From CAZTPH01 sp031552655 (GTDB lineage: Bacteria; Pseudomonadota; Gammaproteobacteria; UBA9339): 12,676 nt of DNA. Shown one piece after another: positions 1 through 6,654 of this stretch (position 1 is its first letter; each line of letters opens with the position of its first letter). Under the pieces are notes generated by a model that did not search any database, was not told the DNA's origin, and saw only the letters and a list, made by a program, of their open reading frames with translations. Both the position numbers and the translations under genes were made by a program. Location of the stretch: positions 1-12,676 of the forward strand of contig JAVBML010000011.1 of NCBI GenBank assembly GCA_031552655.1, in the 5' to 3' direction.

Positions 1-308
1 AATTTGCCAAGGTGGAGGTATGTACCTTCTCTGGCCTATTGGTAAGTTTAAGCAAAGCTAGAAAGGTGAATGTAATTCTACGTGGTTTAAGAGTTATTAC
101 GGATTTCGAATATGAATTACAATTGGCAAATATGAATAGAAATATGCATGCAAAAATGGAAACCGTTTTTCTCACACCTTCGGAAAAATATACCTATATT
201 TCATCATCATTGATACGAGAGATTGCATCCTTTGGCGGTGATATTTCTCCCTTTGTACCTCAATCTGCAGAGATAGCTTTGAGAAATAAATTTTCTTTCC
301 GTGATTAA
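1..308 (+). CDS. coaD: Phosphopantetheine adenylyltransferase (CoaD), 3' part only
   Basis: The reading frame is open from base 3 to the TAA at 306-308, so about 101 C-terminal residues are visible and the N-terminus (about 60 residues by comparison with the roughly 160-residue family, including the HxGH-type ATP motif) lies outside the window. CoaD transfers AMP from ATP to 4'-phosphopantetheine, the penultimate step of coenzyme A synthesis in the cytoplasm. Seen in sequence: the VEVCTFSGLL stretch, the ILRGLR substrate-binding segment, DFEYELQLANMNR, the ETVFLTPSEKYTYISSSLIRE segment with the nucleotidyltransferase ISSSxxRE motif, and the conserved FVP near the end. A GTG at 12 is an internal valine codon rather than a start. 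It converges with def, leaving an 11-base gap with no evident terminator hairpin. Identification is secure. Confidence 0.95.
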   Translation, partial: FAKVEVCTFSGLLVSLSKARKVNVILRGLRVITDFEYELQLANMNRNMHAKMETVFLTPSEKYTYISSSLIREIASFGGDISPFVPQSAEIALRNKFSFRD

Positions 309-319
309 ATATAAATTTT

Positions 320-844
320 CTAATTGCTACGTGCCAAGGTGGAAATTTTTTGTTCCACGATGAGACGTTCCTCTTTCGATAGATGATCTAGATAAACTAT
401 ACCCTGGAGGTGATCATATTCATGTTGAATGCATCGAGCGAGAAAATCATTGGCATGGAACTCAAGATTGTTTCCCCGATGATCCAAGGCTTTTACTTTG
501 ATCTTTTTGGCTCTCATTACTGGAGCATAAATAAATTCTGGTAGCACAGACATGCAGCCCTCCATATCTATGACTTCTCCCTCCTTGGCCATGATTTGAG
601 GATTGACCAGGCAGAGAACATTGTCCACCGTTGGTTTATCACTGGTATTGATTACCGTAATGCTGGGAGGGTTATCCATGGCTAACTGAGTGGCCGCTAA
701 GGCAGCACACTTTTGTGAAGCAAGTAGAGTTTGAATCATATTATGAATATCTCGTTGGATTTTTTCTTCCATAACATCAGTAACTAGCTTTCCTCGACGT
801 CCCAGGCGTAAATCAGGGTATTGAATAATTTGAAGGATAGCCAT
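320..844 (-). CDS. def: Peptide deformylase
   Basis: A 174-residue metal hydrolase that removes the N-formyl group from nascent proteins. Motif 2 is EGCMS (residues 95-99, metal ligand Cys97) and motif 3 is HEYDH (141-145, ligands His141 and His145, catalytic Glu142), so the catalytic set is complete. Motif 1 is unusual: where E. coli has GIGLAATQ this protein has CAALAATQ (46-53), keeping Gln53 but replacing both glycines. Met98 replaces the more usual Leu in motif 2. The length is normal for the family. It is divergent from dprA, as def is in many gammaproteobacteria, but fmt does not follow it; the next gene is the convergent coaD. No clear Shine-Dalgarno precedes the ATG, while a good sigma-70 promoter lies about 30 bases upstream. 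The product is either the housekeeping enzyme or a second, divergent paralogue; the lack of fmt leaves this open. Confidence 0.93.
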   Translation of the reverse strand: MAILQIIQYPDLRLGRRGKLVTDVMEEKIQRDIHNMIQTLLASQKCAALAATQLAMDNPPSITVINTSDKPTVDNVLCLVNPQIMAKEGEVIDMEGCMSVLPEFIYAPVMRAKKIKVKALDHRGNNLEFHANDFLARCIQHEYDHLQGIVYLDHLSKEERLIVEQKISTLARSN

Positions 845-873
845 AGTGTTTTTTATTTGCTGAATACCAAAAT

Positions 874-902
874 ACTATAACTGAGGTAGGCTATGTTGTC
901 CA
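874..902 (-). promoter_or_regulatory. Predicted sigma-70 promoter of def
   Basis: Read on the minus strand: -35 TGGACA (897-902), a 17-base spacer, and -10 TATAGT (874-879). Each box matches the consensus at five of six positions. Transcription would start near 867, giving a leader of about 22 bases before the def ATG. The -35 box lies inside the first codons of the divergent dprA, so expression of the two genes may interfere. Prediction from sequence only. Confidence 0.55.
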
Positions 903-2020
903 ATGATAAAGATAATTTTAAAAATGTAGATAAATGTAAATATTTACTATTTTTACTGTTAAATACCAATTTAATTTTTAAATGGGGAGCTAAGATTTTT
1001 GAGTTTTTTCCCTCCCTTGATGCCATCTTTAGTTCTGACATTAATCTGACTAATTTGGGCGTGACTCCCGAGGAAGCGATGAAGTTTAGAAATCCCAATT
1101 GGCATAGTGTGGATGAATGTTTGACCTGGGCTGCGCAAGATGGTCACCATATTATTACTCTGGGAGATTCTAGCTATCCACCATTGTTGGAGGAAATAGC
1201 CAATCCTCCTCTCATATTATTTGTCATGGGAAATTTAGCGCTACTGCGATCAAAGCAGCTAGCTATGGTGGGTAGCCGTACTCCTACACCCCAGGGGATT
1301 TTGATGGCTAAGAATTTCGCTAAAAATTTAGGTAATCTGGGGTTGACCATTACCAGTGGCTTAGCTCTGGGTATTGATGCAGCAAGCCACCGAGGAGCCT
1401 TGGAGGGTTCCGGTTATAGTGTGGCAGTATTGGGATCAGGTTTTTATCACATTTATCCAGCTAGCAATAAATCGTTGTTGGAGGAAATAGTAGCTCGAGG
1501 TGGCATTGCTATTTCTGAATATCCTTTGCACGCTAAAGCTCGGAGCTGGCATTTTCCACTGCGCAATAGAATAATTAGTGGATTGAGTTTGGGAACTTTA
1601 GTTGTGGAGGCGGCTTTGGAAAGTGGCTCCCTGATCACTGCCAGGTATGCCGGAGAACAGGGAAGGGAAGTATTTGCCATTCCAGGTTCCATATATAATT
1701 ATAAGGCAAGAGGAACAAACCATCTCATTAGTCAGGGAGCTAAATTATTAACTGATTTAGCAGATATAATAGATGAATTTCCCTCATTGGATGTGAAAAA
1801 AAACGGCGTTGATTTTATGCCACTAACCGGGGATAAAAAAAATAAACTTGATTCTCCATATCATAAACTGCTAGATTGTATTGGCTTTGAATTCATCACC
1901 GTAGAGGAGATAATATTAAAAACTAATTTACCTGAATTTCAAGTTAGGGAATTCCTATTGGAGCTTGAATTACAAGGAAAAGTTATGGAAGTTATGGGTA
2001 GCTATGCATGCATAGGGTAA
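893..2020 (+). CDS. dprA: DNA processing protein DprA (Smf)
   Basis: A 375-residue protein that in naturally transformable bacteria binds incoming single-stranded DNA and loads RecA on it. An N-terminal helical/SAM-like region (about 1-95) leads to the Rossmann-like DNA-binding core with GSRTPT (127-132), SGLALGIDAASH (155-166), the VLGSG loop (179-183), FPLRNRIISG (221-230), GSLITA (245-250) and ARGTNHLI (272-279). A C-terminal winged-helix (DML1-like) domain occupies about 320-375. The start is well fixed: a TAG stop lies at 887-889 in the same frame, and GAGGTAGG at 883-890 gives a Shine-Dalgarno about six bases before the ATG. It is first in dprA-smg-topA, with smg only four bases downstream. 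I see no convincing promoter of its own. DprA is also widespread in bacteria never shown to be competent, so its presence alone does not prove DNA uptake. Confidence 0.96.
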   Translation: MLSNDKDNFKNVDKCKYLLFLLLNTNLIFKWGAKIFEFFPSLDAIFSSDINLTNLGVTPEEAMKFRNPNWHSVDECLTWAAQDGHHIITLGDSSYPPLLEEIANPPLILFVMGNLALLRSKQLAMVGSRTPTPQGILMAKNFAKNLGNLGLTITSGLALGIDAASHRGALEGSGYSVAVLGSGFYHIYPASNKSLLEEIVARGGIAISEYPLHAKARSWHFPLRNRIISGLSLGTLVVEAALESGSLITARYAGEQGREVFAIPGSIYNYKARGTNHLISQGAKLLTDLADIIDEFPSLDVKKNGVDFMPLTGDKKNKLDSPYHKLLDCIGFEFITVEEIILKTNLPEFQVREFLLELELQGKVMEVMGSYACIG

Positions 2021-2024
2021 TATA

Positions 2025-2522
2025 ATGAAACATAATATTGTGGCAATTATTGTACATCTATTAGAAGTGGTAATGCAGTATACGCATAGTGGTGATAGCC
2101 CTGTGGGTGATCAAAAAGCTATCAGAAATAGCTTAGAAAAAGCCGGTTTTTCTAGAAAAACAATAATTGATGCCTTTGATTGGCTTCGAGAACTCATTGA
2201 ACAACAAGCTTGGTATGCTACCTATCAAAATGAAAACCACTTTACCGATGATCATCGTACTACTTTTAGGATTTTTAGTGGTGAGGAATTAGTGTGTTTG
2301 GATACCGACGTACGTAGTTTTTTAATGGCTTTAGAGCAATCTAGAGTTTTAGATACTAAGATGCGAGAAGTGGTTATTAACCAATTGATGCAATTAAGTG
2401 ATCAAGTGGTTACCTTGGAAGAGGCTAAATGGGTAGTGTTTCTTGTCTTAATGAGTAAATTCAATGCTAATCTAAATGATATTCGCAGTTATTTTATGAA
2501 TACAATATTATTGGATGAATAA
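2025..2522 (+). CDS. smg: Smg family protein (DUF494)
   Basis: A 165-residue, largely helical, acidic protein of the Smg/DUF494 family, whose molecular function is not established. Recognisable family stretches are the N-terminal VAIIVHLLEVV segment, an AGFSRKTIIDAFDWLREL helix, RIFSGEELVCLD, SFLMALEQSRVLD and the EEAKWVVFLVLM segment near the C-terminus. E. coli Smg is about 157 residues, so the length is normal. The gene sits between dprA and topA, a conserved neighbourhood in gammaproteobacteria, which suggests but does not show a link to DNA metabolism. AGGG at 2014-2017, inside the last dprA codons, acts as a plausible Shine-Dalgarno seven bases before the ATG, so translation is probably coupled to dprA. 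No signal peptide or membrane segment is seen. Confidence 0.93.
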   Translation: MKHNIVAIIVHLLEVVMQYTHSGDSPVGDQKAIRNSLEKAGFSRKTIIDAFDWLRELIEQQAWYATYQNENHFTDDHRTTFRIFSGEELVCLDTDVRSFLMALEQSRVLDTKMREVVINQLMQLSDQVVTLEEAKWVVFLVLMSKFNANLNDIRSYFMNTILLDE

Positions 2523-2538
2523 TGGAGCTAGGGGTCAT

Positions 2539-4788
2539 ATGTCAAAAAATATTGTGGTAGTAGAATCACCGGCGAAGGCCACAACCATTAAAAAATATCT
2601 TGGCAAGGAATATAGTGTGTTGGCATCCTATGGTCACGTACGCGACCTAATACCGAAAAATGGAGCGATAGATGTTGATCATAATTTTGCCATGCGCTAC
2701 GAGCCAATTAAAAAAAATATTAGCCACATAGCTACCATTGCTAAAGCTCTAAAAGCAGCAGATACTTTATATCTAGCTACGGATCCCGATCGCGAAGGGG
2801 AGGCCATTGCTTGGCATCTTTGTGAAATGATGCGGGAGAAAAAAGTACTAAAAAAGCAGGAAATACATCGCGTTGTATTTCATGAAATCACAAAGAATGC
2901 TGTTTTAGAAGCCGTGGCTAATCCTAGAACTGTTTCCATGGATTTAGTTGATGCCCAACAAGCCCGAAGAGCTTTGGATTATTTAGTGGGTTTTAATCTT
3001 TCTCCCTTACTATGGAAAAAAATTCGCTATGGTCTCTCCGCAGGTCGTGTACAAAGTCCAGCTTTACGTATGATTGTTACTCGCGAAGAGGAGATAGAAA
3101 AATTTGTATCCCAGGAGTATTGGACCATTATATCTAATAACGTATTTGCTGAGCAAAAATTTAGTGCAAAATTAATTGTTTATTGCGGAGAAAAATTAAA
3201 TCAATTCTCCTTTGTTCAGGAAAATGAGGCTAAAAGTGTACGGGAAAAGTTACTGGTTCTAGCTCAAGGGAAATTACGAGTTACTAAGGTGGAAAAAAAG
3301 AAGCGAAAACGTAATCCAGCACCACCCTTTACTACCTCTACGTTACAACAAGAAGCATCACGTAAGCTTGGTTTTAGTGCTAAGCGTACCATGGGAATAG
3401 CTCAAAAACTATATGAAGCAGGCTGCATAACCTATATGCGCACTGACTCCGTGAATTTAGCAAAGGATGCCATTGCAGATATTCGGCGCACCATATTACA
3501 GCGCTACGGTGAAGATAATTTGCCGCCTAGTGGCAATCTTTATAAAACTAAATCTAAGAATGCCCAGGAAGCCCATGAGGCTATTAGGCCAACTCTTAGT
3601 AGTCACATTCCCGAAGAGTTGGAAAAAAAATTAAATCCGGAACAAGCTAAGCTCTATGGATTAATTTGGCGTCGAACAATTGCATCGCAAATGGTGGCAG
3701 CTTCCTTTGATACAGTAACCGTGGATCTCGGTTGTGGAAATGATGACAATATATTTAGAGCCCATGGTTCCGTTATAGCTAGCGCTGGATTTTTAAGTGT
3801 CTACCAAGAAGATATGGATGATATTCATAGTGATGATACTAAGATATTGCCTTCCATGAAAGTTAATGATTTAGTAGATTTGAACGAAATTGAATGTAAT
3901 CAGCATTTTACTGAACCACCGCCACGCTATAGCGAAGCAAGCCTAGTAAAAACCCTGGAAGAGCATGGCATAGGTAGACCTTCAACCTATGCTGCCATAA
4001 TAGATACTCTTCTTAGTCGCAGCTATGCTATTTTGGAAAACAAAAGGTTTAAGCCCACGGACGTGGGGCGCATAGTAAATAGATTCTTGGTTAGCTACTT
4101 TCCTCGCTATGTGGACTATGAATTTACCGCGAAATTGGAGAGTGAACTCGATGATATAGCCAATGGTAACTATAGGTTTTCTAAGCTAATGGATGGATTT
4201 TGGCAGCCATTTAAAAAATTGATTGATGATATTGCCGCTACGGTGCAGCGCGTTGATGTTACTCAGGAAACGCTAGATGAAAAATGTCCTAAATGTGGGA
4301 AATCACTTACTTTGAAATTAGGAAAAAAGGGAAATTTCATAGGATGTAGTGGTTATCCTCAATGTGATTATACTGCAAACGTTGATCAAAATAAAAGTGT
4401 TGCTGAAGTTGAAGTTGTGCCTGATCGCACTTGCCCTCAGTGCAATTCTGCGTTGCATATTAAGCTAGGTAAATATGGTAAATTTATAGGTTGCAGTAAC
4501 TACCCAAAGTGTAAGTTCATGGAGCCCCTGGAAAAACCCAGTGATACAAAGGTGAAGTGTCCCCTTTGTGCTAAAGGAACCATGCTAAAAAGAAAATCAC
4601 GCTATGGTAAATATTTTTACTCCTGTTCTTGCTATCCGACTTGCAAATACGCCATTTGGCATGAACCCATAGATGAGGCATGCCCCAAGTGTGGATGGAA
4701 AATTTTATCAAGAAAGGTGACCAAAAGAGCAGGTGAGGAAAAGGTATGTCCCCAAAAGGAATGTGCCCACGTTGTTAACGTTACTTAG
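2539..4788 (+). CDS. topA: DNA topoisomerase I (type IA), with four C-terminal zinc-ribbon motifs
   Basis: This 749-residue enzyme relaxes negatively supercoiled DNA by a transient 5'-phosphotyrosyl break. Numbering from the chosen start, the Toprim domain holds Glu9 (VVVESPAKA) and the acidic triad Asp82, Asp84, Glu86 (TDPDREGE). GLSAGRVQSPALR spans 165-177 and the catalytic Tyr299 lies in ITYMRTDS. The C-terminal tail carries four Cys4 clusters: C583/586/603/609, C632/635/652/658, C674/677/696 or 698/702 and C715/718/737/742. E. coli TopA has three such clusters followed by two cysteine-free ribbons and is about 865 residues, so this tail is arranged differently. An upstream in-frame ATG at 2515 overlaps the smg end; I prefer 2539 because MSKNIVVVESPAKA aligns with the family N-terminus and AGGGG (2530-2534) lies just upstream. 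It is third in dprA-smg-topA. Confidence 0.97.
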   Translation: MSKNIVVVESPAKATTIKKYLGKEYSVLASYGHVRDLIPKNGAIDVDHNFAMRYEPIKKNISHIATIAKALKAADTLYLATDPDREGEAIAWHLCEMMREKKVLKKQEIHRVVFHEITKNAVLEAVANPRTVSMDLVDAQQARRALDYLVGFNLSPLLWKKIRYGLSAGRVQSPALRMIVTREEEIEKFVSQEYWTIISNNVFAEQKFSAKLIVYCGEKLNQFSFVQENEAKSVREKLLVLAQGKLRVTKVEKKKRKRNPAPPFTTSTLQQEASRKLGFSAKRTMGIAQKLYEAGCITYMRTDSVNLAKDAIADIRRTILQRYGEDNLPPSGNLYKTKSKNAQEAHEAIRPTLSSHIPEELEKKLNPEQAKLYGLIWRRTIASQMVAASFDTVTVDLGCGNDDNIFRAHGSVIASAGFLSVYQEDMDDIHSDDTKILPSMKVNDLVDLNEIECNQHFTEPPPRYSEASLVKTLEEHGIGRPSTYAAIIDTLLSRSYAILENKRFKPTDVGRIVNRFLVSYFPRYVDYEFTAKLESELDDIANGNYRFSKLMDGFWQPFKKLIDDIAATVQRVDVTQETLDEKCPKCGKSLTLKLGKKGNFIGCSGYPQCDYTANVDQNKSVAEVEVVPDRTCPQCNSALHIKLGKYGKFIGCSNYPKCKFMEPLEKPSDTKVKCPLCAKGTMLKRKSRYGKYFYSCSCYPTCKYAIWHEPIDEACPKCGWKILSRKVTKRAGEEKVCPQKECAHVVNVT

Positions 4789-4834
4789 GTTAGGGTTAAT
4801 ATTTCAATAATAGATCTTATTTCGAGGATAATTT

Positions 4835-5431
4835 ATGATAAAAAATAGCCAGCTAGTCCCCATGGTGGTGGAGCAAAGTGCCCGGGGAGAACGAGCCTAT
4901 GACATTTATTCACGTCTACTTAGGGAGAGAGTTATATTTTTAGTCGGTGAAGTGGAGGCTCATATGGCGAATCTCATTGTTGCCCAATTGCTATTTTTAG
5001 AATCAGAGAATCCCACCAAAGACATATCACTATATATTAATTCTCCCGGTGGAGTGGTTAGTGCAGGTTTAGCTATTTATGATGTTATGCAATTTATTAA
5101 ACCTGATGTTAGCACCTTCTGCATTGGCCAAGCTGCCAGTGCCGCTGCCTTATTATTAACTGCAGGTGCCAAGGGAAAACGTTACTGTCTTCCTCATGCT
5201 ACGATTATGATTCACCAAGCTTTGGGCGGTTACCAAGGACAAGTTAGTGACATTGAAATTCATGCTAAGGAGGCACTTAGGGTAAATCAACAAGTTATTG
5301 ATATTCTAGCGCGCCATACAAATCAAGATAAACAAAAAATTAAACAGGATATTGATCGTGATAATTTTATGACTCCTAGAGATGCCATGGAATATGGCAT
5401 TATTGATGGTATTTTAGAATGTAGACAATGA
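4835..5431 (+). CDS. clpP: ATP-dependent Clp protease proteolytic subunit ClpP
   Basis: A 198-residue serine protease subunit that forms the barrel fed by ClpX or ClpA. The catalytic triad is Ser102 (GQAASAAA), His127 (IMIHQAL) and Asp176 (DRDNF), with the same 25- and 49-residue spacings as in E. coli ClpP. The hydrophobic N-terminal loop LVPMVVEQSARGERAYDIY is present; by comparison the mature protein would begin near residue 6, so the propeptide is about five residues rather than 14. After the active serine the usual Met-Gly is Ala-Ala. GAGGA at 4824-4828 is the Shine-Dalgarno. The gene follows topA by 46 bases and converges with waaC. The usual tig-clpP-clpX-lon order is not present here: neither tig nor clpX is adjacent. 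It could be the only clpP moved away from clpX, or a second copy; the window cannot decide. Confidence 0.95.
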   Translation: MIKNSQLVPMVVEQSARGERAYDIYSRLLRERVIFLVGEVEAHMANLIVAQLLFLESENPTKDISLYINSPGGVVSAGLAIYDVMQFIKPDVSTFCIGQAASAAALLLTAGAKGKRYCLPHATIMIHQALGGYQGQVSDIEIHAKEALRVNQQVIDILARHTNQDKQKIKQDIDRDNFMTPRDAMEYGIIDGILECRQ

Positions 5432-5462
5432 ATGGGGTTGGCTAGCTTTGCTGGGTGAAAAA

Positions 5463-6428
5463 TTAGGATATATTTTCTGATTTCATAGCGTAGCATAACT
5501 TTTGCCAAACGATTTTAGCCTCTAGATTATTCATGTCCACTAGGTGGTATTGGTTTTTCCCATGGGTTCCTGCTAATTTAGGATTTGTGGGACCATAGAG
5601 AGATATCGCTGGTATCGTAAGTGCTGCAGCTAAATGCCCTAGACCGGTATCTACGGCAACAACCCCCTGAGCTTGCAATAAAATACTAGCAATAGCACGG
5701 AGTGATAGGGAAGGTAAAATCTGGCAATTGTCAGTAGCTTTAGCAATAGTATTAGCCCGTGAGAGTTCTTCCTCATTTCCCCAGGGAAGCATTATTATAA
5801 AGCCTGCAGTTTTGGCTAGATGAGAAAGTTCAATCCATTTATTTAGGGGCCAGCACTTATTACTGCGACTACTGCCATGAGCAAAAACAATATACTTTTC
5901 CCTGAAACTAGAAACATCTTTAATTTCATGGGATTCTAGACCATAGCTAGGGAGAGTACAATGATATTGGTAATCTAAGGCTTTGGCGAATAATGTGCGC
6001 ATTCTTTCTACGGTATGCATGGTTTTTGAAATGCTAAAAGTACGATTGTAAAAGTAAGCAGCCAGAGGTTCTCGAATACTTTTACTATTAAAACCATAGC
6101 TGTTTCCACGGGCTATGGTGGTAACTATGGCACTTTTAAGTAATCCCTGGGGATCAATGATAATATCATATTTTCTCTTCCTAAGAGTTTTTATAAAACA
6201 ATGTATTTCCCTGGCAACGGAACCATGGAGAAGCTTTTTGCGCCAGCGTCTTAGGGCAATGGGAATTACCTGATTCACTCCTGCATGTAGCTTAGGAATT
6301 TCCGTAAAATTTTCTTCCACTACCCAGTCGAACTTAATAGTAGTATGAGCAGCGCAGGCGTCGGATACAGCGGGTAGAGTGCAAATTATATCTCCTAGAG
6401 AAGAAAGTTTTACTATTAAAATATCCAT
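5463..6428 (-). CDS. waaC: Lipopolysaccharide heptosyltransferase I (WaaC)
   Basis: A 321-residue GT-B fold, family GT9 glycosyltransferase that adds the first L-glycero-D-manno-heptose to Kdo2-lipid A on the cytoplasmic face of the inner membrane. The N-terminus MDILIVKLSSLGDIICTLPA contains the conserved Asp13 general base. KFDWVVEENFTEIP and VIPIALRRWRK are characteristic of WaaC rather than WaaF. The C-terminal donor domain has HGSSRSNKCWP (Lys191, equivalent to a phosphate-binding lysine) and VDTGLGHLAAAL (259-270) followed by LYGPTNP (277-283). The length is normal. It implies that the organism builds a heptose-containing LPS inner core. No other LPS gene is adjacent. The start lies 39 bases downstream of the tRNA-Val 3' end on the same strand, so the two may share a transcript; no Shine-Dalgarno is obvious. 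Confidence 0.94.
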   Translation of the reverse strand: MDILIVKLSSLGDIICTLPAVSDACAAHTTIKFDWVVEENFTEIPKLHAGVNQVIPIALRRWRKKLLHGSVAREIHCFIKTLRKRKYDIIIDPQGLLKSAIVTTIARGNSYGFNSKSIREPLAAYFYNRTFSISKTMHTVERMRTLFAKALDYQYHCTLPSYGLESHEIKDVSSFREKYIVFAHGSSRSNKCWPLNKWIELSHLAKTAGFIIMLPWGNEEELSRANTIAKATDNCQILPSLSLRAIASILLQAQGVVAVDTGLGHLAAALTIPAISLYGPTNPKLAGTHGKNQYHLVDMNNLEAKIVWQKLCYAMKSENIS

Positions 6429-6467
6429 TGGCTAAGGTAATTATTTACACTTTTGTGTGCTAAATTC

Positions 6468-6543
6468 TGGTGGGCGATACTGGACTCGAACCAATTACCC
6501 CTGCCATGTGAAGGCAGTGCTCTACCAAATGAGCTAATCGCCC
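6468..6543 (-). tRNA. tRNA-Val (anticodon CAC)
   Basis: A 76-base cloverleaf on the minus strand with the CCA end encoded (6468-6470). The acceptor stem pairs GGGCGAT (6537-6543 complement) with ATCGCCC (6472-6478 complement), followed by discriminator A. The D arm carries GCTC/GAGC, the anticodon stem is CTGCC/GGCAG around the seven-base loop TTCACAT, and the T arm is ATTGG-TTCGAGT-CCAGT, with one G-T pair. The anticodon CAC (complement of 6508-6510) reads the valine codon GUG. The acceptor stem resembles that of E. coli tRNA-Val(UAC). E. coli itself lacks a CAC isoacceptor and reads GUG with UAC, so this is an additional decoder. No integrase or repeated tRNA end is seen beside it, so there is no sign that it serves as an attachment site. 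Confidence 0.96.
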
Positions 6544-6551
6544 AGTTTAGC

Positions 6552-6580
6552 TATATACCACGTTTCTAAATAGTGGTAAA
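6552..6580 (-). promoter_or_regulatory. Predicted promoter of tRNA-Val (and possibly waaC)
   Basis: On the minus strand: -35 TTTACC (6575-6580), 17-base spacer, -10 TATATA (6552-6557), placed so that transcription starts a few bases before the mature tRNA 5' end. Each box matches at four of six positions. A six-base inverted repeat, TACCAC (6556-6561) and GTGGTA (6573-6578), overlaps both boxes and could be an operator or chance. Confidence 0.45.
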
Positions 6581-6654
6581 AAGATGGGGTTATAATAATT
6601 TATCTATGCTATGCTGTCCAGAGTTTAGAATATTAATTAGGAGTTTAAGTTTTT

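Noticed and set aside
853..1098. Minus-strand open frame inside the start of dprA
   Set aside because: It is antisense to clearly coding dprA, resembles no family and would occupy the def promoter region.
2515..2538. An upstream in-frame ATG for topA adding eight residues
   Set aside because: It overlaps the end of smg, and the family N-terminus aligns at the ATG at 2539, which has AGGGG just upstream.
5432..5462. A bidirectional terminator between clpP and waaC
   Set aside because: GCTAGC is a short palindrome but no stem of useful length with T runs is present.
6441..6460. Hairpin ACAC-TTTT-GTGT between tRNA-Val and waaC as a terminator
   Set aside because: The stem is only four base pairs, AT-rich at its flanks and not followed by a T run.
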